Source: Scilla litardierei
Taxonomy: Eukaryota > Streptophyta > Magnoliopsida > Asparagales > Asparagaceae
Length of the DNA: 64,000 bases
Direction of reading: 5' to 3'
Assembly (NCBI GenBank): GCA_030789695.1
Contig: CM061142.1
Coordinates: 153,471,266 to 153,535,265 of the forward strand
Part shown: positions 1 through 11,300 of the stretch, one piece after another
Numbering within the stretch: the stretch's first letter is position 1
Layout: every line of letters starts with the position of its first letter
Notes under the pieces: model-generated
What the model saw: the letters and a program-made list of their open reading frames with translations, nothing else
Told to the model about the DNA's origin: nothing
Databases searched by the model: none
Program-made: the position numbers and the translations under genes

Positions 1-542
1 CGGTCAAAAGAATAATCTGATATGTTAGTGGGACAGCGAAATATGGTATATGGTATACCAAAGACACAAACACCTTATCGTCTGGTTACAGCGATGCTGA
101 TCGGACAGGAAATGCTTATGATATGAAGAGTACTACAGGTGGTTGTTTCAATGTGGGAAACAATCTTGTCTCTTGGTACAGTAAGAAGCAGAATTCAATT
201 TCTTTATCCACTGCTGAGGCTGAATACATAGCAGCTGGAAGTTATTGTACTCAACTTCTGTGGATGAAGCAAATGCTGACTGACTATGGGGTGGAGCAAC
301 CTGTTTTGACAATCTTATGTGACAACCAGAGTGCAATCAACATCTCCAATAATCCAGTTCAACACTCAAGAACTAAACATATAGACATCAGGCACCATTT
401 CATCATAAAATTGGTGGAGAAGAAAGTTCTAGTCATGGAATATGTTACGACATCTAGCCAACTGGCCAATATTTTCACAAAACCCCTCGATTCTGGCAGA
501 TTTGAAGAACTGCGACAGGCACTTGGGCTGTGTCGTATCTAA
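1..542 (+). pseudogene. Copia reverse transcriptase/RNase H, C-terminal fragment
   Basis: The frame ending at the TAA after position 540 encodes the C-terminal RNase H of a Ty1/copia polyprotein, which degrades the RNA strand during reverse transcription. Visible signatures are the SGYSDADRTG start of RNase H (near 79-110), SWYSKKQNSISLSTAEAEY (near 171-227), LCDNQSAI (near 318-341), RTKHIDI, and the terminal NIFTKPLD. The frame can be followed upstream of the ATG at 123, so that ATG is not a true start. An in-frame TGA near 18-20 sits where copia proteins normally have Arg, consistent with CGA to TGA decay. The conserved acidic residues of RNase H are still present. Confidence 0.9.
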
Positions 543-749
543 TGTTGCATCACATGTTACAACATAAGGGGGTGCTGGGCTATGGTTAGTTGGTTGGGCC
601 GGTTTAAAGTCAGGGCGATATTTTTGATTCCCCCAAATTTATTTCATCTTACGGCGCTATTTTCTCTCCCAAAATTTTCGAAGAATAGATGTTGCTCCTC
701 TAGGGTTTCTTGATCCTTTCTTGAGTGATTCTCCATCTCGTCTGCTCTA

Positions 750-3143
750 ATGGCGCGCGATCAAAGCCAGAAGTCTTCTCAGACCCCTTGCCGGTCCTCT
801 CGTCAGTCTTCCTCTGCAAAAAGGGCTTCATCGTCTTCCTCTCCTTTGCAGGCTAAGAGAAAAGGGGTGGCTTCCTGGTCTACTCGTGTCTTGTCTTTTG
901 GTAACTCTCCTTCCTCTCCCTCTTCGACGTCTTCCCAGCACATGCATTCCCCTGTAGCATCGTATTGGTCGATAATTCCATTTTCCCCAATTCTGGAGAT
1001 TCCACTTCTGGTTAAAGAACTCTCCTCCTTCGATTTAGATGTTGGTGAGGATTTTCCTGCACCAGTCACAATTCATGACTGGTTTTGGTATCTTAAACGG
1101 ACATGCAAAAAATTGGACCTTTCTTGGATGGATTTCACTGGTGTTAGACTTGGTCATTACAAATTGGACAAGTTAAGAGGAAAATTGATGAGTGTGGAGG
1201 TTCATGATGATAATGAGATTGTCCTAACCACCTGTTGGTGAAGGAAGTCTTGTGTTAAAATTTCTGAAATTGTGATTCTTGAAATTTCTGACTCTGAGGT
1301 GTTGGTGCAAATGCTGAGGAAGCTGGAGCAAATGTTGATGCTGAAGTGAATTCGGGTCATGTGCATGTTGATGCTAAGGATGTTGGTGCCCATGTTGATC
1401 CTGAGGATGCCGGTGCAGATGTTGATGCTGCAGATGACCAGCCTACAATTCCTTCTGTCTCTGCTGATGATTTAGAGAGCAGCTTTGACCCAGTTGTTCC
1501 CATTGTGAATGAAGATGTTCTTCATATAGAGAACCCCTTGGTGGTGGAAGAATCTGGATTCCCATCTGATATCCATATGCCTTAAATTCTTGAGGAAGGT
1601 CTGGTTCAGGCAGCAGGTGAAAATCCTCATGTTGCAACACTGTCAGAGGATGTTTCTGAAGCTATTCCAGAGGTTGCTCCTGCTGCTGATATTGATTAAG
1701 GGGAGGCTCCTGTTGTTGAAGCATCAGCTTGTGGTGATGGTGAAGATGCCCCCTCTTGATGATCCTAGTGCAACTCTAGAAGCTGCTACTGATATTTCCA
1801 GTGATGTTGCACATAATGTTGCAACATTAGATGCAACATGCAACCTAGTTGTGCTAGTAAATGCTGATTTTTCTCCCCAGTCTGTTCTGCCCAGAGATGA
1901 GTCTATTCCTTCCCATGCACGCAAGCCAAGGAAAGCTTCCAGGAAACGTGCTGTTCCATCCAGCCCTACCTCTCAATCTCCTTCAAAGATGGCTAAAATC
2001 CTTACAGCTTCAGATTCTTCATCTTCATCTCTATTCACTGCATCAGATGCAATTAGTAAGTTTTTCTTTGATAAAGCCTGCAAAAAGAGATGGTCTCTCT
2101 ATTCTGAATGGGCCATTCTTGCTAAGAAGTCTCTATCAGTTTCCACCTTTGCCAAGACCAAATTTGTCTCTATTTTGAAAGACCTCAACCTGTTTCATGC
2201 GGCAACATGCTTCAAGTCTTATATCCCTGTGTTGGTCAGGAAATTTTACTGCAATTATCTAAGGCTGCAGGAGATTATTCTTCTAGGTGGGCCTTTTGTG
2301 CTTTTATTAGAGGGAAGGTTATCTCTTTTTCTCCCTCAATTCTGAACAAGATTCTGCAGTGGCCCTGCTCTTCCTCTATGCTAGCTTTTGGAGAGTCAGT
2401 TGGAAATAATTTTGACACCTTTATAAAGGTATCACTGCTGGGAAGCTGGTTCATTGGCCTAAGTCCTCATCCTTTCCCTCCTCCTCACTGTCTGCCAAGT
2501 TCTTTTTGTTGTATAGAATTGCCACCAGAAATTGGCGTCCTACCTCCAATGTTTCTGTGGTCACCAAAGAGATGTGCAAATTACTGTATTCTGCTGGTAA
2601 TAAACAGCCATTCAACCTTGGAAGAATCATATTTGATTCTATTCTGTCTTTGTCTGAATCCTCTGGAGCTTCTCCCTCTTTGCTCCATGCCTGTCTTATT
2701 TCTATGATGCTGCTGTCACAGAAAATTATTCCATCTGCCTCTGAGTTATCAGTCCCTTCTGAGGGCATCAGCTACAGAGTTAAATCTGTTGTAGGAAAAT
2801 TGAGGATATTTCATGCTTGTCCTCTCCTGGAACTGGTCTTTCGTCTTCATCTCCATCTTCTCCTGGAACTGGTCTTGGTATTGATGATAGGCAGCCTACA
2901 TCTGTTCCTTCTGTACCTGAATCGCGATGTCATGCTGCCTCTCAGTCTCTTATTATGGAAGACATCAAAATTTATGAGAATGCGCTGAAGGTCGTGGACA
3001 ATCAGCTGTTGATTATTATGGGTCAGAAAGTAGTGTTTGAAGCACAGAAAGCTGAGTTTGAGGAGAGGATCAAACTGCTAAAGTCCAAGCTTCCTCCTCC
3101 TTCTTCAGAGTCTGTTGTTGACGTTCCTGGCAATGGCTCTTAG
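750..3143 (+). pseudogene. Sirevirus env-like/extra ORF region, decayed
   Basis: A coding-like region of about 2.4 kb follows RNase H after a 200-bp spacer. It opens with ATG at 750 (Ser/Arg/Lys-rich N terminus, 163 codons to a stop at 1241). It continues in several frames (1346-1585, 1590-2345, 2506-2988) and ends with a coiled-coil-like helix (2955-3140, around KVVFEAQKAEFEERIKLL) closing at TAG 3141. Sireviruses of several plants carry an ORF in this position that ends in a coiled coil. Its function is unproven and I see no clear signal peptide or fusion motif here. At least three frame breaks separate the blocks. This is assigned by position and architecture, not by a recognised domain. 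Confidence 0.65.
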
Positions 3144-3257
3144 TAAGGTATGGTTTCTTTGGATTTGTGGCCCAAAGAGAGAGATGTTTTGTCTGGGATT
3201 TGTCTGTTGTGGGTCTGTTGTTGTCTGGTCTGTGGTTTTGTTGGATATCATATATCA

Positions 3258-3355
3258 TGTTGGATCTGCTGATGATATGTTGGACAGTATGTTGGACATA
3301 TGTTGGTCATCATGTTGGGTTTGTGGATATGTTGGACATCTTATTGGACATGTAG
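3258..3355 (+). repeat. Phased TGTTGG repeats upstream of the LTR
   Basis: Copies of TGTTGG(AC) start at 3258, 3278, 3290, 3301, 3313, 3330 and, as TATTGG, at 3342. Most are spaced 11-12 bp apart. The block lies between the env-like ORF and the LTR. The same half-site reappears inside the LTR at 3560-3605. Confidence 0.75.
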
Positions 3356-3457
3356 GCTTCTGTTCTTGTCAACAGACATCATTTTTTTGTCATTCGTGCT
3401 CTTTTCCATCTTGGTTTATCTATTATGATTGTGCCACTAAATGCCAAAGGGTGAGTT

Positions 3458-4367
3458 TATTAGGTCATATGTTGTGTGACTTTGTTGTCATTAGTGGCAC
3501 CTTAGTATCCTTCTGTTTGTTCTTAATTATCTTGAAGGAGAGATCTCGTCTATTGGCCATGTTGGATGATATGTTGAACGTTATGTTGCAACATGAGGTT
3601 CAACATGCTGTGTCAGAAGACTGGAAAAGCATGACGGTCTTCAACGATTATTAAAGGTGGATTACTCCAGATCTTTTTTGTAATCTCTTTAAGGTATTCT
3701 GGTATATTCTGTTAAGTTGGAGAATAGTTGAAAATACATTTGGAAGGTATTATCTCCTAGATTTGATTGAAGATTCTGTTGGAGAGAAATTAGCCCGTAT
3801 ATAGTGGTTGTAAGATCTCAGAAGATATTGCGGAACCACCTCAGAAGTTATTGCGGAACCACCTGCCCGATGTGGTTCCTAAACTTGTGGGCTGCCGATC
3901 TACACGAGATTTGTTGAGCAACCTATTATAACGACTCCGCCATTGAGGAGGAGTGGAGTATCTAAGGGCGTGCAAATTGCTGCTAGGGTTTTACGGCTTT
4001 TGCGAAAGTTGATCGAACTCTGGGAGGGAGGCTGACGGCTACTGAGGTAGGAATCTAGAGAGTTGATTCTGGTCAGTTGAGCAAAGGGATCTTGCATGCA
4101 AGGGGAGCTTGCATAGATTACTCCATGGGTTTGGTAGATACCACCCATCACGATTTGTATTGAGGGTGAGTTTGTTCCTCCTAATAGAAATCCAGTATTA
4201 GTGATTGTATTCATTGATATTATTAGTGGAGTAATCTTGTTTTTTTTTTGGCGTGGCCCCACAGATGTATGTGAGCGTACCAAACTGCGTTACCAAATTT
4301 TGTGTGTCGTTGCTTGGTTTTGTGTTTAATCATTATGCTTGATTGATTAATCTCTTCATACTAAATA
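3458..4367 (+). repeat. 3' LTR of Sirevirus 1
   Basis: The LTR follows a polypurine-like tract that resembles the usual Sirevirus GCCAAAGGGGGAGA motif. It begins TATTAGGTCATATG, apparently a decayed TGTTAGG start. A TATA-like element (GTATATAG, 3797-3804) is followed by a 23-bp tandem duplication (CAGAAG..ATTGCGGAACCACCT, about 3818-3863). The U3 part holds four 12-bp units (starts at 3560, 3572, 3584, 3596) built on TGTTGCAACA. The right end is chosen by approximate inverted symmetry and may be off by tens of bases. Confidence 0.55.
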
Positions 4368-5012
4368 TCACCTATAATACATACGGCTCTAGTTTCGGAT
4401 TGGGCCAGTTCAATGGCTCTATAAAAATTCTCTCTGACCCGCTCTTGATCCAATGTGGAGACACTATACGTCCATTGTACCCTTCATGATTGATATAGAG
4501 AATAGCCGGCTCGAAATCAAACTGATGATCACCAAATAATCAAAACAATTGAAAAAAAAAATAACATATTAAGGTTAAAGGCCATATTTAGCAAACCTCT
4601 TGATTGCCATACAAAAATTATTTTAAAAATTAAACATAAAGTACACCAAATCAAATTTATCAAATATATCCGAGTCAAAACAAGCACAATCATGGGTCTT
4701 TGAACAACAATGTTGCATCCTGTTTTTGTAATTTTTTTCCCTATAAACAGCAACCAAAAAATGAACTTAATAAAAATTATTATACCAGAGAGATAACATC
4801 ATGTACAAAGTGAAAATGCATATCCGAAATAGAAAAAGAAAAAGAGAAGGAAAAGATATCTGCAATGCGCTGCAAGGAGCCTAAATTAGGCAGAGGTAGA
4901 TTTATAATGTCCATACATGCACCTCTTTGAGCAGCACAAAGATAGAAAGGAATCATAAGTCAGAAAAAAAATATAAAAAAATAACCCCAAAAATAGAATC
5001 AACTATGATACA
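4368..5012. other. Gene 3' flank and 3' UTR region
   Basis: AT-rich sequence lies between the Sirevirus LTR and the stop codon of the minus-strand gene. It should contain the 3' UTR and the polyadenylation site of that gene. I could not single out a convincing poly(A) signal and see no coding potential. Confidence 0.5.
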
Positions 5013-5318
5013 CTAAATTAAGGAAGATACTCTCCCACACAGTATTAGACTGCCTGACTCTATTCTCTGCCTCTGCTTCAACATCTCGAAAAGGATATCT
5101 TCGCTGCGTTGGAGCTGCAGGTATTCATCCATGTCAAATGATGATCCCTTTCCGCTGCCAGCAGCTGAGAAACAGCCGCTTCTCACCAGGTGGCTTCCTG
5201 CTCCAGGCCTGTCCGTGGTCGCGCCACTTGAATCTGCATGGGAGCTCTCATTGCCTTCAGGGATCCAACTCCTGAGACTGCTGACATGAGTATTGTTATC
5301 GCATGCCGCAATTGCCTC
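5013..5318 (-). CDS. Host gene exon 9 (last coding exon)
   Basis: 101 codons plus TAG. Acceptor is TTTCAG|GAGGCA at 5319/5318. It encodes a polar region and then [20 protein letters not shown], and ends LCGRVSSLI before the stop. GC content is higher than in the neighbouring intron. Confidence 0.8.
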   Translation of the reverse strand, partial: EAIAACDNNTHVSSLRSWIPEGNESSHADSSGATTDRPGAGSHLVRSGCFSAAGSGKGSSFDMDEYLQLQRSEDILFEMLKQRQRIESGSLILCGRVSSLI

Positions 5319-8300
5319 CTGAAATCATGACGATTGTATAAGACCGTATTAATTCCCAGATTCAGAATCTTATGGTGATGTAAACAGGAAGGTACAAAAT
5401 AATCCAATCTGATTCCAATTCCAAGTTCATATTTTGTCAAATATGGATATCTATGTATACGTTCAGTAAATGTGGATACTGATATGGATAATGGCTAGTT
5501 ATCCCATATATCCAAATACATATCAGAGAAAAGGATATTTGTTATCGATATATACTAATGGTAATTTAGTATTACATAATATGACAGTTTTTTCCCTCGC
5601 TAGAATGTACATTAGAGAAAATGGATGAGAACTCATTTTAAAAAACTATATTCTTATTTTGTAATATCCTACTACTATCCATATCTGATCCAAACCCGAA
5701 TTGGTTTTTTTAAAGGCTAACAAATTCTGGGCAACATCTAAACATGTGTTTTCCACAAGAATACAAATACAAATGCAATAATTACCACCGTATCTGCTCC
5801 ATTTGCACCCATATTCTTTAGAAATCAAACACATTAAGTAAAAGAAATCAAAAAATTGTAGATTATAAGTTAAGGTCTGTATAATTCAGAAGCAATCATT
5901 TCAAATCATTACGTAAAGGGTAAATAGCATGAAACCCCTTGGTCTATATTCGTCTTTAAAAATCCCATATCATATTGCAATTAGAAGTAAACTTCATATA
6001 CTACATGTTCGTATACTACACTTTAGTCCACCAAAAAGTTAATACCGTCACTTCACTCTCTACATGTGACTTGCATGTGAGTAACTTATATGTGAAATGA
6101 CTCTCATACTCTCGAGTAACAAGCCAACTACTCACGTCTCTCTCTCCATTCAGCATTATTGGCTAGCGCTCATTAGCTATGCAGTTAAGTCGGTGAGTCG
6201 GCAGCGAGTCGGCCAAGTACCGACTCATGACTAGTCAAACGAGTCGGTGACTAGTCAACGACTAGTCGCACTCAGATGTTAACATATTTTATTTCATGTA
6301 CCAGATGTTCTTTTTTTAGGTTTGTATTGGGCATATAATTTTCTAGTTCGGATAAATTCTATGAAAATTCACTATTTTTTAATCTCTTGCATGCATATTA
6401 TTGCAGATACTGTCATGTTAGAGTTCAACCAGTACACATGGTTCGCGATGGAGACGAACAACCATCAGTCGGAAGGATCATATGGAAGCAGGCAATGAGA
6501 CAATTGGATCCTAGGGTGGAATAAGAAAATATACGCCAAGTATGAGATCTCTACATGGAAACGAATGTAGCCAGTCGCAGTTTTAGAGTGAACATTTTCT
6601 AGAGTTCATTACTGAGGGTCATCTGCTGAAAATCTCTTGGTGGGGAGAGTTTCAAGGCCTTCTTGGCTTCCTCTTGAAATTCAACTCGATCCTTTATGAA
6701 TATTTTGATTACCACAAAGTTAGAACTGGAGACAAACAATTTTCCCTCTTGTATTTTGATTGTAGAAGTATGTTTAAAAAATCAGACCAAAAGTCGGACC
6801 AAAAGTCGGACCAAATCGGTCAAAAAGTCGGACCAAGTCGACGCCTAGTCGGTGTTCGACTCACCTCCCGACTTTTGAAAATTTTCAAGTCGGTCCTCCA
6901 CCGACTCTCGACTAGTCGACGACTAGTCGGCGCCTCGATAGCATAGCTCATTAGCGATTTCTCTCTGTCTATCCCTCCATCTCATCTATCTGAGATCCAT
7001 CATCGGTGATGGGAGACAATGGGAAGAGGGACGAGGATGCAATGGGCTTGATGGCGGAAGCACTGGGTATGATAAGAGAGCTGATGGAGAGTTTCAATCT
7101 GGGAAAGATGATGCCTTTGGAGTAGAGGTCTGCCCAGCTCAAAGGCCAAATAAAGATGAAGCCAGCTGCCCATCTCTACACTGATCTCGCCAAGCCCCAG
7201 ATGGAATCTTTTCTTCATGGGGTCCACTCTTCTACTTCATTCTAGCTGCTTTTTTATTTTTTATTTTTATTTTTATTTTAAAAAAACGTTTTGGGTGGTT
7301 TTGGGTGGTTTTGGATGGTGCACAACTGATGGGATTGTTAGTTATTGTTAGGTCGGTATAAAGGAGAGCTTTTTCGACATTGGGTCCTCATCGTTGGATT
7401 GAGACTTAGGGATCGCCAAATTTGATGTTTTGAGCTGTTTTGTGACGACATGAAGAACTTTTTTGCCATGTTGCCTATTTTTTCTTGTTCCACTATCATT
7501 CTCTGGTGGCTCTGGTGGCTTTGTTGTGAAGGAGACAATTTTGTTAAAATTATGGGGTGGATTTTAAAAGTCATTGTAGTATATTGGTTTCAGATTTTTT
7601 TTTTCTTGATTCTTTGAATGAAATATAATATTGCTTAAATGCTGATTTTTTTTCTGTGGTCCTATTAAGCTCCATGTTAAAGTGGTGCTTTCTTGCAAGG
7701 GACTGAACTTTGGGTGTCATGTTATTTAGACATGGGTGGTTCAAAAGTTAGAGCTTTGGATGAAAATATACAGAGAATGGAGGGAAAGAGATAATGGTCG
7801 TTGGCTGGTTAAGTAGGACATGAGAGTCATTTCACAAATCGTTTTTCATATGCAACTCACGTGTACTGAAATGACGGGTTTAACTTTTGAATGGACTAAA
7901 ATGCAATATATGATGAGGTTTTCCTGCTAATATCAATGGAATGGGGTTTTTAAGACAAAGCAATAGTCTAAGCGGTTTTCTCCAATTTACCCTTATGTAA
8001 AATTTACAGAGTCAAAACAGGGATGGGAACAGCAGCGAACAACTAGTGGAGTAGATGTTCAAAATAGATGCAACCACAGTAAAACAGGTGATTTGAATTA
8101 TCCAAAATGCTGGAACCATCAAAAGAAGCGCCCCTATCTGCAGAATAACCGCATGTACCAGCACAATCACCTCATCATGTGTCTCATAAAAGGTGACAAA
8201 ATGTGTTTCTTAATTAAGAATGAATCAGATACAATGTGAAGTAGTTTGATTGCAAGATATATTTTTTTCACTTTTGTTTTGTTTTATTTCATCCTACTGG

Positions 8301-11300
8301 AGGGCAACGAATAACTCCACAAAAAGTTGGGGGGAATATATAACTACTGACTGTTCCAAGAGTAACCAAACAATGTGCTAATGTAATTTTATCCTACGAG
8401 AAAACCGAATCAGAAAACAGTTGCCATGAATAAGAAAATGTAATAAAGGAATATATACATGTCGACGACAGCAAGAAGAAAGACTACCTGTGCAGCAGTC
8501 GGCGAGACCCCTGACTTGCTTTTGCATGGCAAAGGAGTCACATCATTGCTAGTCTCCCATTCCAACCAAGGAAGTAGAACACCGTCAGTCTCCACAGGCG
8601 AAGAAACCTTTGCCAGAATTGCATGAGCTTCTGATATGGCATTATGCACAGCAGGCTCCCTTAGCTTTGCACTACCTCCTAAGGTCGAACTTGTATCACT
8701 TCTTTCCCCGTCAAAAGATGATATATCAGTATCCTCTACATTTGACAGGAAATCCTCAAAATATCTCTCTGCCTCTTCAGTCAAACGCTTTGACATTCTT
8801 GTTCTATCATTGCTCCTCTGTAATACAAATAAACCGCAAGCCATGAAGACCCTACTACGCACAAATGCATGTATGCATACACATAGTAATAGAGGCAGCA
8901 GTGGCAGGAGTAGAGAAAGCTTACTCTACGAGATCGTAATGGTCTCTCTGCAACAGCTGCCTGTTTCGGCACAGGAAGCAATTCTCTGACAATATCAGTA
9001 AGTTCCTGACCACGTTGCTCCTCAGCTGCTAGCTCGGCCAAGAGGTCCTGCTTTCTCTTTTCTGACTGAAACAAAAGGTATCAAGATTGATAAGTGATCA
9101 TAATGTCGTAAAGTAGTTTAAATAAAAAAGAATACAACATAAAACAGAATATGAATATTGGAGAATGATGGGGGGCATCTGATGCGGACCGTGCCGCATC
9201 TTCGGCCGGCACACGCTTCGAGGAGGCCGCACCACGTGCGGTGGACGGGGAGAGACCGCCCATGATCACTTACGTGCGCAGGAGGAGACGTGGAGGCGTT
9301 AATTAGTATTATTAGCCTTAGGGGTATTTTGGTCGTTCTAGGCCAAATTAGTATATCCTCTCATTCTCTTTATTAGGGCTAGCCGCCATTGTATTTGCTT
9401 ATGCTTAGATTGTTGAGAAACTCTTGAGCATCCTTAGTGAAGGATATTTAGGCTTTTGTTCCGTTCAATCAAAAGCTCGGAGAGCAAGTCTCCTCTCGAA
9501 AGAGGCTTTTATCAATTGTTTTCCATTGTTCTCTTAATCTAAAACCCTAAAAATATTCATCTCTTTTAATTTTTCCACCTTTAAATTGATTTGCTTGATC
9601 GATCCAAGCGGATCGTATCAAATTGGTATCAGAGCTCATAAGATCTAATGGCGCAAGGCACGAGAGCCACCATTGAGGAAAAGCTACAAGCCCTACATGA
9701 AGAAATCACCAAGGAGATCGGAACCACGATGGAGACGATGAGCGATCGGCTTGAGAAGAAGATCGAGGAAAACAACCGAGCTCAAGAAGAGAAGCATGCA
9801 AAAAGCAAAGCAAATCAATTAAAAATCATGGAGATTTTGCAAACCCTAGTTAAGAGAAAGGGGAAGAAATCATGGGCGGAGGTTGAAGATGACTCGGATC
9901 CCGAAGTACAGGAGTTAAGGACGCGAGATGCAAGGGTTGCGGCGCAGTTTGTAACAGCTGGGACATCGGAAGTTGTCGTATCGACGAAACCGGGCGACGG
10001 CGACGAGCGGGCCAGCGACGAAAGCGCGCGCTCGGGGCGTCGGGGCCTGGGAACCCTCCCGGAGGGTCGGCCAGACCCGGCGAACCCCCCCCCCCCCCCC
10101 GAGGGTCGACCGGGCCTGGCAAACCCCCCAGGGGGGCCGCGAGCCCAACCTGGGGGCGGCGAGGCTCTGCCGCAGTGGCAGAGGCCCCACGCGGTCGTGC
10201 CGCGCCGAGGTGGAGGGGGCAGGACCCCAGGGCCCCCGCTTGGCCCCTGGGGGTCCCGGCGGTGGCGGATCAGCACCCATGGGCTGCCGACAGGGAGCGG
10301 ACAGCAGCGGGAGACCTTCGGGAGGGCGCGGGGGTTTTTCCGAGGCGAGGACGGGGACCAGAGGGCCATTTTGGTGGTCGAGGAGGACAGCGGCCAGCCG
10401 CGACAGCTTTTGGAGGACCCCATGGGCTGGCACCGGACGGTAGACCTTTTTGGCCTGAAGACGAATATCCAGATGAGGACTACGATCCCCTCCGGAACCA
10501 CTGGGATAGGCGTTGGGACCAGGAGAGGCTGGGAGAAGCAGAGTTTCACGCTGATAGGCGGCTGAAGAAGCTGAAGATGCCCGTGTTTGAGGGGAGCGAT
10601 CCAGATGGGTGGATCTACAGAGCGGAGAGGTACTTCCAGACGATGTGTTTTACCGAGGAGGAGGTCCTGAAGGCCGTGGGCATCTATTTTAAGGGAGAGG
10701 CCTAGGGGTGGTACCAGTGGAAGGTCGCACGCAGTCCCTTTTCCTCGTGGGTGGATCTGACAGCCTACTTGATGGACCGATTCCAGGAGACACCAGGGGG
10801 AGACTTTTACGAGCAGCTCAGGGTACTCAGGCATGAGGGGACGGTGCGGGACTTGGTCAGGAGGTTCGAGCTACTGTTGGGTCGAGTGCCTGGGGTCACG
10901 GTGGAGGCGCTCATGGGTAACTTCATGGGGGGCTCAAGCCCTCCATTCGAGCTGAGCTGAGGATGAAGAGCCCCGGGGCTTGGAGGACCTGATTCGCCTC
11001 GCGCAGAAGGCGGAGGAGAAACATACGAAGGAGAGGAGGATACGTGGGACCTGGGGACCCAAAATCCCTGGCCCACGCCAGCAGCGGCAGCGCCGAGGGC
11101 ACCTGCCAGTGCACTAGAGGCTAGGGAGAGACTCGCCCCACTACTCTTGTGCGACGGATGACGGAGGCGGAGGTGAGGGAGAGGCGTGCCAAGGGGTTGT
11201 GTTTCCGTTGCGATGAGAAGTTCACCCCTGGCCACAGGTGTGCGAGCCGTCTGCTACAGATTACCATGGTGCCGAATGAGGAGGAGTGTCGGGATGACGA

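Larger units (their letters stand above)
1..4367 (+). mobile_element. Sirevirus-like Ty1/copia retrotransposon, 3' part only
   Basis: The window opens inside the 3' end of pol. In order there follow the end of RNase H, an extra env-like region (750-3143), a block of short TGTTGG repeats, a polypurine-like tract (AAATGCCAAAGGGTGAG, 3439-3455) and an LTR. An additional region after RNase H is the hallmark of the Sirevirus genus. The 5' half lies outside the window, so target-site duplications cannot be tested. The reading frames are broken, so this copy is defective. The right boundary near 4367 is inferred from LTR-end symmetry (TATTAG at the start, CTAAATA at the end). Confidence 0.8.

Noticed and set aside
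3115..3654. 179-codon plus-strand frame over the TGTTGG repeats
   Set aside because: The predicted peptide is Cys/Phe/Leu-rich because of the repeats and runs into the LTR. It has no start context or family match.
9624..9635. tRNA-like TGGTATCAGAGC sequences (also at 18680 and 36019)
   Set aside because: These are primer-binding sites next to LTRs. No cloverleaf with anticodon arm surrounds them.
9815..10834. 339-codon open frame on the minus strand over gag
   Set aside because: It is antisense to the GC-rich Pro/Gly linker of the chromovirus gag, lacks known domains, and several frames are open there because of composition.
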